24,542 bases of DNA from Fen-1308 sp035319185 (GCA_035319185.1 DATHDF010000076.1:1-24542), one strand, 5' to 3'; shown: positions 14,105 through 21,484, counted from the stretch's first letter. Program-made: numbers and translations. The notes: generated by a model from the letters alone, not told the origin.

Positions 14105-14458
14105 TCAACCCAAGTTTAGCCAGACGTCGGTATCCGACATCGTTTTGAACAGGCCCTTCAGCGACCCAACCTCTGTACCTTCGAGATAGTTGTCTCTCGC
14201 CGCACGGCGAAAGTTCACGCAGCCCCCTCAGAGATATATCTTTAGCCCTCTGCTCGTAAGTTCCGTAAATTTCTCCTCTGCATTTAAAATGCCTTTTGCC
14301 TTCTGATTTTTAAGGAAGCAATAGACACCGTCACCGGATGCGATCAGACTTACCGAGTGCCCCTTGCCCAGAGCTGCTTCGGCTATCCTGACTGCTGTGA
14401 GGGTATTTTCAGAGTGGTAGGGGGCTGTTGAAAGAAATATCGTAAATGTCCTGGCCAT
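14105..14458 (-). CDS. dsrE: DsrE-like selenoprotein; TGA at 14228-14230 read as selenocysteine
   Basis: This is the first gene of a dsrEFH-like operon. The frame from ATG 14458 reaches a TGA after 76 codons (ending GLKIYL) and continues uninterrupted for 40 residues, starting GGCVNFRRAARDNYLEG and ending SDTDVWLNLG before a second TGA (14105-14107). Together this is 117 residues, normal for DsrE/TusD. The first TGA is codon 77, at the place of the catalytic cysteine (Cys78 in Allochromatium DsrE and E. coli TusD), forming U-G-G-C. A SECIS-like stem-loop follows, and the next gene starts 11 nt after the second stop, whereas termination at the first would leave a 134-nt gap. DsrE-like selenoproteins have, as I recall, been reported in metagenomes. 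The GGAGG ribosome site lies 10 nt from the ATG. A pseudogene is less likely because the downstream codons stay family-like. Confidence 0.85.
14194..14213 (-). promoter_or_regulatory. Candidate bacterial SECIS element
   Basis: Within the coding region, 14 nt after the TGA, CTTTCGCC (14206-14213) pairs with GGCGAGAG (14194-14201) through eight pairs (one U-G), leaving the loop GTGC. The loop starts 22 nt after the TGA and its first bases are G-U. Known bacterial SECIS elements need a stem of 4-16 bp, a small apical loop with a G in its first two positions, and 16-37 nt between UGA and loop; all are met. Confidence 0.75.
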
Positions 14459-14554
14459 GAATGAAGGGCCTCCTTCCGTGAATATGTCAAAAAAGCGTTA
14501 GACAAAAAACTACAAACCATTACAGCTCAAGACTGATTGCAGCCAGTGCAGGAC

Positions 14555-17110
14555 TTAAGCTGGATCGGAGTCCTTTGCGCTGTCGAGCATTTGCCTGATT
14601 TTATAAAGCAAATCTTTTGGCCCCGCTGGTTTGGCGATGAAATCCACTTGTTCCTTAAGCAGAAGGTCCTTGTCCAGCCTGTCATCGGTATACCCGCTGG
14701 CAAAAAGGAACATCGCATCGGTGCCGGCCTTTCTGATTGCTTCATAAACTTCTCTGCCGCTCTTCCTGGGCATTATCATATCAAGCATTATGAGCCTGAT
14801 TTTATCCCTATTCTCAGCGAAAAGTCTGATGGCTTCGTCGCCGTCTTTAGCTGAAATTACATTGTACCCTTGCTGAGAAAGCACAATCTGGTAAAGCCTT
14901 CTCACCTTGTCGTCGTCTTCGGCAACGAGTATTGTTTCGCTGCCGCCAGAGGGCGATACATCATTGGCGACCTTTGCGGCGGCCTCGCGGCTTTCAGTCA
15001 GCGGCAGATATATTTTAAAGGTTGTGCCGCGGCCTGATTCGCTCTCGACTTCGATCTGGCCGCCGAGCTGATTGACAATGCCGTATACTATTGCAAGCCC
15101 GAGACCAGTGCCCTTTCCCGGTGTTTTTGTGGTGAAAAAAGGATCGAATATTCTTGAGGCGGTATCCGGGGCCATGCCGATCCCATTGTCGGTTGCCATA
15201 ATTAAAGCATGGGGGACCTCTTCCCAATTGTTGTGGTCCATTGTTATCGGATCGCGGACGGAGATACGTGAACTCAGGGTAAAGCGGCCTCCCTTTGGCA
15301 TTGCGTCACGAGCATTTGTAGCGAGATTCATCAAAACCTGATCTATTTGCGAAGCATCGACCAGGCATGGCAGTTCTTCATCAGACAGATCAAGGACGAC
15401 CTCGATGTCCTCGCCTATAACCCTGGACAGCAGTTTGACCGATTTTCTGATCAGGTCATTGATGTCCCACGGCAGGAGGTTTATCAGCTGTTTTCGGCTG
15501 AATACCAGCAGGCTGTTAGTAAGCTCTGAAGCCCTGTTTGCCGCCTCCAATATCTGTTGCATGTCGGCCTGAAGAGGATTGTCGCGGCCCAGCTTGGTCT
15601 GGACAAGATATCCATATCCGGCAATTGCCGACAGGATATTGTTGAAGTCATGGGCTATGCCGCCTGCGAGCTGGCCGACTGCCTCCATCTTCTGGGCCTG
15701 CAGCAGCTGCTGTTCCAGCCTGCGCTGCTCGGTGAGATCGCTGAAAATCGTCAGAAATTTATCTCCCATGCCGGCGGCAGAAACATGTACTATTCGAACA
15801 GAGCCGTCCTTGCAGGTTGTGCGGGCTTCCAGCCCTGTGCCGAGCCTCTGTTTGCGGTCGGCAGTTCCGAGGATGGACTGCCAATGATGTTGAATATATC
15901 TGCGGTAGATTGCATCAGGATAAGCATGAGCAAACCAGTCCTGCATTCCCGGGATATCCTCCAATGTGTATCCAAAGACTTCCCTGAACTTGGGGTTTAT
16001 GTATTCGATAGCGCCGTCTGCAGCAATGATGCCGATAGCAACAGGCGAAGACTCTACTACCTGCCGGAAACGCGTCTCGCTTTTGCGTAGCGATTCTTCG
16101 GCAAAAGCCCTTGAAAGCGCAACAGCCAGGTATCCGGACAATCGCTCCCATAGGGTAATATCTTCATTCGTAAACATCCCGCGCCGCCTGTCGTTCAGCT
16201 GCAGGAGCCCCAATCGGCGGCTGCCTGCAGAAAGCGGTATCAACGCCACCGATTCGTACCCCTCGCCATTGCATCTGTTTCGTGTCCGGGCCTGCCGGTC
16301 GGACTCGGTTGTGCTTGCGAGCAGTTCGGTTGTGCTGTTTGTCCAGAAGCTGCCGTACGGAGTAAAAAATGGCTTTGATGGGTCGGTGCGACCGCAGATA
16401 ATGTTTCCGCACATGCAGGCCAGTACCGGGCTGCCTGTCGTGTCTCTTTCGATTTGGCCCAGGGCGTTCTTTAAGCAGAGTGAATTCTCGGCCAGGAGAA
16501 ACTCTTCCGCGAAGCCGCGTGTTTCAAAGTACGGATAATCTCCATTGTCGCACAAGCGGATGCCCACCGCCTCGCACCTGGAATATCTCTGAAAAAATGA
16601 AGCTGCGTTCTCCACGAGGTTCCTGATTCCGGTGCTGGTGTTGATAAGTTGCAGGAAATCTACAGCGAATGTGTGCTCCCATTCCTCGGTCGCGCGCGCA
16701 ATAACTACATCAGAACGTTTGCGTTCGATTGCGTAACGTATGGAACGCATAATAATAGAGCTGCCCGCCTGACCTTTGACCAGATAGTCCTGAGCCCCGG
16801 AGTGAATTGCTTCCAAAGCCAGCTGCTCGTCTGCAAGTCCGGTTAATATCACCACCGGCAGTTCGGAGTTGCGCTGCAGACTCCGAAGCGTTTCAATCCC
16901 GCTGCTGTCGGGAAGCCCCAGGTCCAGAAGAATGGCGTCGAAAGATTCCTCGCCCAGCATACTGATCCCGGCTGAAAGACGCTCAGCTACCTTGATGTTG
17001 TAGCCGGGGCCCGCGCTGTCCAGCATATCAATCAACAATTCGCAATCGTCGGGGTTGTCTTCAATAAGGAGAACCTTCAGCGCGGAACCGGTCATCGAAA
17101 ATACAGTCAT
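14555..17110 (-). CDS. Hybrid sensor histidine kinase, REC-GAF-PAS-HisKA-HATPase-REC
   Basis: This soluble multidomain two-component protein has no membrane segments. Domains: receiver 1 (about 12-115, phospho-acceptor D63 in LLDLGLPD), GAF (about 150-335), PAS (about 345-465), HisKA with H487 in GGIAHDFNN, HATPase (about 590-710, with NLATNARDAM, DNGIGM, TGLGLAI) and a C-terminal receiver (about 728-845, LDMIMPRKSG). The GAF domain carries a Cys-rich segment: C232, C234 and C239, with C280 downstream. This GAF type recurs in Nitrospirota and deltaproteobacterial kinases and might bind a metal or sense redox (inference). The start ATG has GAGGAG about 8 nt upstream. A -10 TATAAT and an inverted repeat lie just above. 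No separate response regulator or DNA-binding partner is adjacent, so output passes through receivers. Confidence 0.93.
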   Translation of the reverse strand: MTVFSMTGSALKVLLIEDNPDDCELLIDMLDSAGPGYNIKVAERLSAGISMLGEESFDAILLDLGLPDSSGIETLRSLQRNSELPVVILTGLADEQLALEAIHSGAQDYLVKGQAGSSIIMRSIRYAIERKRSDVVIARATEEWEHTFAVDFLQLINTSTGIRNLVENAASFFQRYSRCEAVGIRLCDNGDYPYFETRGFAEEFLLAENSLCLKNALGQIERDTTGSPVLACMCGNIICGRTDPSKPFFTPYGSFWTNSTTELLASTTESDRQARTRNRCNGEGYESVALIPLSAGSRRLGLLQLNDRRRGMFTNEDITLWERLSGYLAVALSRAFAEESLRKSETRFRQVVESSPVAIGIIAADGAIEYINPKFREVFGYTLEDIPGMQDWFAHAYPDAIYRRYIQHHWQSILGTADRKQRLGTGLEARTTCKDGSVRIVHVSAAGMGDKFLTIFSDLTEQRRLEQQLLQAQKMEAVGQLAGGIAHDFNNILSAIAGYGYLVQTKLGRDNPLQADMQQILEAANRASELTNSLLVFSRKQLINLLPWDINDLIRKSVKLLSRVIGEDIEVVLDLSDEELPCLVDASQIDQVLMNLATNARDAMPKGGRFTLSSRISVRDPITMDHNNWEEVPHALIMATDNGIGMAPDTASRIFDPFFTTKTPGKGTGLGLAIVYGIVNQLGGQIEVESESGRGTTFKIYLPLTESREAAAKVANDVSPSGGSETILVAEDDDKVRRLYQIVLSQQGYNVISAKDGDEAIRLFAENRDKIRLIMLDMIMPRKSGREVYEAIRKAGTDAMFLFASGYTDDRLDKDLLLKEQVDFIAKPAGPKDLLYKIRQMLDSAKDSDPA

Positions 17111-17145
17111 GCCAACCGCTCCTCAACATGCAATGGTGGCCTGCG

Positions 17146-17169
17146 ATTATACTACCCCAATTGTAGTAT
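17146..17169 (-). promoter_or_regulatory. Promoter -10 overlapped by a 7-bp inverted repeat
   Basis: On the minus strand a consensus -10 TATAAT (17146-17151) lies about 36 nt above the histidine kinase ATG. ATACTAC (17149-17155) and GTAGTAT (17163-17169) form a perfect inverted repeat with a 7-nt centre, overlapping the -10. A good -35 is not seen, suggesting activator dependence or that the repeat is a repressor site. Confidence 0.45.
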
Positions 17170-17217
17170 GCTGCACACCAAAAGTAAAGACGGGGCAGAA
17201 ACTTTGTAATGCCGATT

Positions 17218-18447
17218 CTATTGTTTGTCGCTCAGGGCCGAGATGCCGGGCAGGTCCTTTCCCTCTAGCAGCTGGAGCGACGCTCCACCTCCCGTTGAGA
17301 TGAAGGTGATAGCATCGCTGACACCGGCTTTATGGACAGCATAGTCCGTATCGCCTCCACCTACTATAGTAAGTGCATAAGCATCAGCGACTGAATGAGC
17401 GATTGCATAAGTTCCGCGCGAAAAGGCGTCAATTTCGAATACGCCCATGGGACCGTTCCAGATGATTGTCTTGGCGTTCTGAATGGCCTCTGAAAAGAGC
17501 TTTACCGACGCGGGGCCTATGTCGAGGGCCTTCCATCCTTTGGGTATTTCCTGGGTCGTAACTATCTTGGTTTCCGCAGCCGGCTCTATCGTCTGGGCCA
17601 CCACGCTGTCCACCGGAATGTAAAATTTGACATTCTTCTGTTTCAGATTCTCGATCGTGTCTTTGGCGAAGCCGAGCATTTCAGCTTCCAGGAGGGAATC
17701 GCCTATCTCGTAATCCATTGCCTTGATGAAGGTGTATGCCATCCCTCCGCCAATTATGACTTTGTCAACCTTGTCCGCAAGGTGCTGGAGCACGCCTATC
17801 TTGCCGGAAACCTTCGATCCTCCGAGGATTGCGACAAAGGGTCTGACCGGATTTTCAACCACGCCCTTCAGATACTCGATTTCCTTTTTCATGAGAAATC
17901 CCGCCGCTGAAGGAAGAAATTTCGTGATGCCCACGGTCGATGCATGGGCCCGGTGTGCTGCGCCGAAAGCATCATTAACAAAAAAGTCAGCCAGCCTTGC
18001 AAGCGACTTGGCATATGACTCTTCATTTTGTTCCTCTTCCGGATGAAAACGAAGGTTCTCGAGGAGCAGAACATCGCCTTCCTTCATCTTCGCGACGATG
18101 CTTTCGACTTGCGGTCCCATGCAATCCGGAGCAAACAGCACTTCCTTGTTGAGCAGCCTTTGCAAACGCTTGGCTACCGGCGCCAAGCTATAACGAGGAT
18201 CAACCTTTCCCTTCGGCCTCCCGAGATGGGACGCCAGGATTATCTTGGCCCCCTCGTCAATGGCATAATTGATGGTAGGCAGGGCAGACCTGATCCTGCG
18301 GTCGTCCGTAATCACCATGTTGGCGTCCAGCGGAACATTAAAATCGACCCTTATGAATATCTTTTTGCCTTTTATGGCGAGGTCATCGATCGTCATTTTC
18401 CCCAGTATGTCGCCGACAGCCGGCGTGATGCCGTTCTTTCTGGCCAT
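17218..18447 (-). CDS. pgk: Phosphoglycerate kinase
   Basis: This glycolysis/gluconeogenesis enzyme converts 1,3-bisphosphoglycerate and ADP to 3-phosphoglycerate and ATP. Seen motifs: RVDFNVPLD near residue 33, ASHLGRPKG, NDAFGAAHRAHAST, the GGSKVSGKIGVL hinge region, WNGPMGVFE, and the nucleotide-binding GGGDTDYAV with the terminal STGGGASLQLLEG. The annotated start adds 17 residues before the usual family start at MTIDDLAIKGKK, which is preceded by a GGGGAAA sequence. The upstream ATG is chosen because AGGAG lies 7 nt before it and just 3 nt follow the gap stop. The start at 18396 remains an alternative. It is the third gene of the DUF1015-gap-pgk operon. Confidence 0.95.
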   Translation of the reverse strand: MARKNGITPAVGDILGKMTIDDLAIKGKKIFIRVDFNVPLDANMVITDDRRIRSALPTINYAIDEGAKIILASHLGRPKGKVDPRYSLAPVAKRLQRLLNKEVLFAPDCMGPQVESIVAKMKEGDVLLLENLRFHPEEEQNEESYAKSLARLADFFVNDAFGAAHRAHASTVGITKFLPSAAGFLMKKEIEYLKGVVENPVRPFVAILGGSKVSGKIGVLQHLADKVDKVIIGGGMAYTFIKAMDYEIGDSLLEAEMLGFAKDTIENLKQKNVKFYIPVDSVVAQTIEPAAETKIVTTQEIPKGWKALDIGPASVKLFSEAIQNAKTIIWNGPMGVFEIDAFSRGTYAIAHSVADAYALTIVGGGDTDYAVHKAGVSDAITFISTGGGASLQLLEGKDLPGISALSDKQ

Positions 18448-18450
18448 GCC

Positions 18451-19455
18451 TCAGCTCCTCTTGCTTATATAGATTGCCAGGTCTCTCACGCGCGAGCTGT
18501 AGCCGGATTCATTGTCGTACCAGGATATGATCTTGACCATGCGCTTGTCGATTACCCGCGTAAGGGCGGCGTCGACGATTGACGAGTATCCTGATCCGTT
18601 AAAATCGATTGACACAAGAGGCTCTTCGCAGAACGCCAGAATGCCTTTCATCGGGCCCTCGGAGGCCTTCTTGAGGGCAGCGTTGATCTCTTCAACTGTC
18701 GCGTCTTTGTTGAGTTCGGCAACAAGGTCAATGACCGAGACATTCGGGGTAGGCACCCTTATCGACATGCCGTCAAGTTTCCCCTTCAGTTCAGGCAGGA
18801 CCAGGCCGACTGCTTTTGCAGCGCCGGTCGTAGTGGGGATCATCGAAACAGCCGCGGCGCGCGCCCTTCTGAGATCTTTATGCGGAAGGTCGAGTATCCT
18901 CTGATCGTTCGTATAGGAATGAACGGTTGTCATCAGGCCGCGCACTATGCCGAACTCGTTGTTCAGTACCTTTGCGACCGGCGAAAGGCAGTTGGTGGTG
19001 CAAGATGCATTAGATATTATCTTATGCGCCGCCGGATCAAGCTTCTCTTCATTGACGCCCATGCAAACGGTTATGTCGGGTTCCTTTGCAGGGGCTGATA
19101 TTATCACCCATTTTGCCCCGGCATCGAGATGCCTGGAGGCGCCGGCCCTGTCCGTGAAGCGGCCGGTGGATTCGATCACGATGTCGACTTTCAGGTCCTT
19201 CCACGGAAGTTTTTCCGGGGCTGTTTCTGCGAGCACCTTTATCGTCTTGCCGTCAACGACGAGCGCTCCTTCGGCCGCCTTTACATCAGCGTCAAACGGG
19301 CAGTGCACGGAATCATACTTCAAGAGATGGGCCAGTGTCGCAGCATCTGTCAGATCGTTGATGGCGACGATTTCAAGGTCGCCGTATCCCTTGCATTTCC
19401 TGAAGAAAACCCTGCCGATCCTTCCAAAGCCGTTGATTGCTACTCTTACGGGCAT
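18451..19455 (-). CDS. gap: Type I glyceraldehyde-3-phosphate dehydrogenase
   Basis: The 334-residue protein has the Rossmann motif GFGRIGR (9-15), an acidic residue after the second strand (ND near 34) consistent with NAD preference, the catalytic C152 in SNASCTTN and the active-site His in TVHSYTNDQ. The C-terminal substrate domain ends in SWYDNESGYS. AAGGAGG lies 5 nt before the start. It is followed after 3 nt by pgk, so both steps of lower glycolysis are co-expressed. The gap to the DUF1015 gene is 18 nt. Confidence 0.97.
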   Translation of the reverse strand: MPVRVAINGFGRIGRVFFRKCKGYGDLEIVAINDLTDAATLAHLLKYDSVHCPFDADVKAAEGALVVDGKTIKVLAETAPEKLPWKDLKVDIVIESTGRFTDRAGASRHLDAGAKWVIISAPAKEPDITVCMGVNEEKLDPAAHKIISNASCTTNCLSPVAKVLNNEFGIVRGLMTTVHSYTNDQRILDLPHKDLRRARAAAVSMIPTTTGAAKAVGLVLPELKGKLDGMSIRVPTPNVSVIDLVAELNKDATVEEINAALKKASEGPMKGILAFCEEPLVSIDFNGSGYSSIVDAALTRVIDKRMVKIISWYDNESGYSSRVRDLAIYISKRS

Positions 19456-19473
19456 AACATCCTCCTTGCAGTA

Positions 19474-20718
19474 TTAGAATTTATTGATGACCATTCCCGT
19501 CAGAAGCTTGGGATAAAAATAGGTTGACTTCGGAGGCATGCGAAGATTCGCCGAAGCTACCCGTTCAATATCGTTCACACCAGTGGGGTTCAGCAGAAAA
19601 ACAGCGTCAAAATCGCCGTTATGAACCTTCTTCATCGCCTCTGCCACATCCATCTCGTAGGCTACCTCAGTAACACCGAGGTCCCTTTTCAGTATCAGCT
19701 CATGCAATACGACGACATCCAGGTTATTAAGGGCGGGATGTACGTCCTTCAGTTTCCCTCCCAGATATTTCAGAATATGCCATTTGCGGTCCGTGTCGAA
19801 ATAAAGGCCGAACGCATGGTCCCCTTCGTCAAGGATTTCCGCGGCTATATCGGCATCCAGCGGGGCCTCTTTCAGCTCGAAATCGGCCTTGAGCTTGTCC
19901 AGTATGGAATCCCTGTCGGCAATGCCTTTGGCCAGCCGATGAGTCGGAAGTATCGTGATCCCTTCGTCCTCCATGTTTGCAAGGAACATGAGGACATAAT
20001 CCCACGGCTGCGGCTTGTCGTCCGACCGGGCTGTCTTCAGGTCCATCTCTTTCTTGAATTCCAGCGCTACTTCGTAGCGGTGGTGTCCATCGGCGATGAA
20101 CAGCGCCCGATTCGACAATTCCTGCGAGATTGATGCGGTTTCCGCAGGATCGGATATCCTGAAAAGTTTATGGACGGCGCTGTCCTCGTCCTCAGCCTCG
20201 AAATAAGGTTCTCCGCTCAACGATTCGAGGAGCTTCGACGTGACGCGATCAGGGCTTCTGTAGATGGCATAAATAGGGCTTAGGTTCGACATGCAGTGTC
20301 TCATTAGATCCAGCCTGTCGGCCTTTGGTTTTGAACGGGTCATTTCATGAGGATACACGCCGTCACCCAGTTCTGCTACCTTGACCAGTCCGAAAATGCC
20401 CCGCAATATTTTTTCCTGCCCCTTGTCGGAGTAGTCGATTTCACAGGCGTAGAACGCAGGCGTATCGTCCTGAATCAAAATGCCGTCACGCATCCACTGT
20501 TCGAGGAGATCTTTCGCGCGGCTGTATTTGTTGCTTGCCGCGTCATCGTCGGGCCTCTCCTTGCCGAAATCGATACGGACTATATTATAGGGGCTTTTGC
20601 CGTAAAGCACTTCCTTGTATTCAGGCGATATTACATCATAGGGTGGCGCAACTACCTCGCTTCCGGAAACCTTGCCGCAGTTGTAAACGACTCCTCTAAA
20701 TGGGCTGACCTTGGGCAT
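19474..20718 (-). CDS. DUF1015 family protein (414 aa)
   Basis: The protein is identified by its family-typical N-terminus (PFRGVVYNCGKV, APPYDVISPEY, NIVRIDFGK) and the DGHHRYEVALEFK motif at mid-protein. The length of 414 aa is standard. Function is unassigned; members are widespread in anaerobes and archaea, and the fold is not well characterised. It is the first gene of a DUF1015-gap-pgk operon (18 nt then 3 nt spacing), which hints at a role tied to triose-phosphate metabolism. A purine-rich AAGGAAAA lies about 13 nt before the ATG, too far for a standard site, so translation start is uncertain but MPKVSPFRG is the usual beginning. Confidence 0.85.
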   Translation of the reverse strand: MPKVSPFRGVVYNCGKVSGSEVVAPPYDVISPEYKEVLYGKSPYNIVRIDFGKERPDDDAASNKYSRAKDLLEQWMRDGILIQDDTPAFYACEIDYSDKGQEKILRGIFGLVKVAELGDGVYPHEMTRSKPKADRLDLMRHCMSNLSPIYAIYRSPDRVTSKLLESLSGEPYFEAEDEDSAVHKLFRISDPAETASISQELSNRALFIADGHHRYEVALEFKKEMDLKTARSDDKPQPWDYVLMFLANMEDEGITILPTHRLAKGIADRDSILDKLKADFELKEAPLDADIAAEILDEGDHAFGLYFDTDRKWHILKYLGGKLKDVHPALNNLDVVVLHELILKRDLGVTEVAYEMDVAEAMKKVHNGDFDAVFLLNPTGVNDIERVASANLRMPPKSTYFYPKLLTGMVINKF

Positions 20719-20832
20719 TTAAGTGGATTTTTCCTTAACTGTTAATAGTTTATTCGTGCAGAGCATTCTGCAAAAAGTCCTTTATATTATCATGAGAGAC
20801 GCTTTAATTCAAAGGCCTGCGGGGCAAATTTA

Positions 20833-20940
20833 GTGAGAGCAACGACTAAATTGTTAAAATACGATATAGCAACCGAAAAATCCCAAGTAATTCTACTGAA
20901 AAAGGAAATCAGCCGGTTGAGGGAGGGCATAGATGAATGA
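20833..20940 (+). CDS. Possible 35-residue coiled-coil peptide
   Basis: This is an open frame from GTG 20833 to TGA 20938-20940. It is Lys/Glu/Leu-rich with a heptad-like stretch toward its end (ILLKKEISRLREGIDE). Its 3' end overlaps the start of the 6-Cys protein by 8 nt and carries that gene's ribosome site, as in coupled genes. A GCGGGGC sequence precedes the GTG at about 8-nt spacing. I do not recognise it; chance is possible at this length. Confidence 0.3.
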   Translation: MRATTKLLKYDIATEKSQVILLKKEISRLREGIDE

Positions 20941-21094
20941 AAAGGAGCTGTGCATAATATGCGCTTGGAGGGCGACGTGCCAGAAGCAGTTTTCAATGAA
21001 GGCAGGGCAGAAGTGTCCGGATTACTGCAAAGACTTGACGATCAGGGACGCTGAAAATTCGGGGGCAAATAGTGCCGACCAAAAGCCCGACTAG
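20933..21094 (+). CDS. Small 6-Cys protein (53 aa)
   Basis: Six cysteines are arranged as C7-x2-C10-x5-C16 and, 12 residues later, C28-x3-C32, with an aromatic and basic spacer (AWRATCQKQF) and a CPDYCKDL segment before a Lys/Asp tail. By count five cysteines are in these two clusters (C7, C10, C16, C28, C32). The CxxC plus C-C pattern suggests a zinc-ribbon-like or Fe-S mini-domain. The ATG has a strong GGGAGGG ribosome site at 5-nt spacing. It is too short for many gene callers. I recall similar short CAWR-type proteins in deltaproteobacteria and Nitrospirota but cannot verify it. It converges on the PilZ gene. Confidence 0.6.
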   Translation: MNEKELCIICAWRATCQKQFSMKAGQKCPDYCKDLTIRDAENSGANSADQKPD

Positions 21095-21104
21095 CCGCGA
21101 ACGG

Positions 21105-21410
21105 TCATTTGCTGTCGGACATGGCGCTTGCTTTCTCTTTGGCAAAGGAAAGCCCTGCCTTGCCGTCTTTAACCCAAACTACTTTGGCGACGCATGAAGG
21201 GGAATGAAGCCTTATGGTCCAGCCGACCTGTATCGGAGCGCCTGTCTTGATCTGCATGCCCCGTTCGCTCACGTCTATGATAGTACATCCGAACGTAAGA
21301 CCGTCTTTAGTGGAGAACATGGTTGTCCCTTCGTATGACATCCTCGCCTGGCGGTGGCTTGGCGCGTCATCGCCGCCCCTCAGAATCTTCTGAAAGAACT
21401 CCCTGAACAT
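21105..21410 (-). CDS. PilZ-domain protein (101 aa)
   Basis: This single-domain protein likely binds cyclic di-GMP. The D-x-S-x-x-G signature of PilZ is seen as DVSERGMQI at residues 46-54, followed by the typical strands (IQVGWTIRLH, AKVVWVKDGKAGLSF). The N-terminal arginine motif, normally RxxxR, is only HRQARMSY, i.e. RxxR, so ligand affinity may be altered or absent. No strong ribosome site precedes the ATG (GATAAGTAAGT), but it starts 2 nt after the TAA of a 23-codon ORF and could rely on coupling. Third in polX-ORF-pilZ on the minus strand. Confidence 0.75.
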   Translation of the reverse strand: MFREFFQKILRGGDDAPSHRQARMSYEGTTMFSTKDGLTFGCTIIDVSERGMQIKTGAPIQVGWTIRLHSPSCVAKVVWVKDGKAGLSFAKEKASAMSDSK

Positions 21411-21412
21411 AC

Positions 21413-21484
21413 TTACTTATCGACGAATCCGGGGAATTCTTTAGCGGTCTTGTAGAACAGTGGGTATTTTGCATACAGGTTCAC
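21413..21484 (-). CDS. Possible 23-residue micro-ORF between polX and pilZ
   Basis: A GTG start overlaps the polX stop (GTGA, 21481-21484) and the frame runs to TAA at 21413-21415, 2 nt before the PilZ ATG. The peptide starts VNLYAKYPLFYKTAKE and ends FPGFVDK; it has aromatic and Lys residues with no rare-codon drift. It fills the whole gap between the two genes with exact 4-nt and 2-nt junctions, which is suggestive of a true coupled ORF. A purine-rich AAGGAAG lies upstream. No family is known to me. At this length, chance cannot be excluded. Confidence 0.4.
   Translation of the reverse strand: MNLYAKYPLFYKTAKEFPGFVDK

Noticed and set aside
14094..14108. TTG start at 14108 for the DsrF-like protein
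   Set aside because: It overlaps the stop of the read-through DsrE gene, and ATG 14093 with GGGAG fits better.
14228..14458. DsrE-like gene as a truncated or broken 76-residue protein
   Set aside because: The sequence after the TGA stays in frame, family-like and with normal codon use up to a natural end 11 nt before the next gene; a pseudogene would not keep this or a SECIS-type stem-loop.
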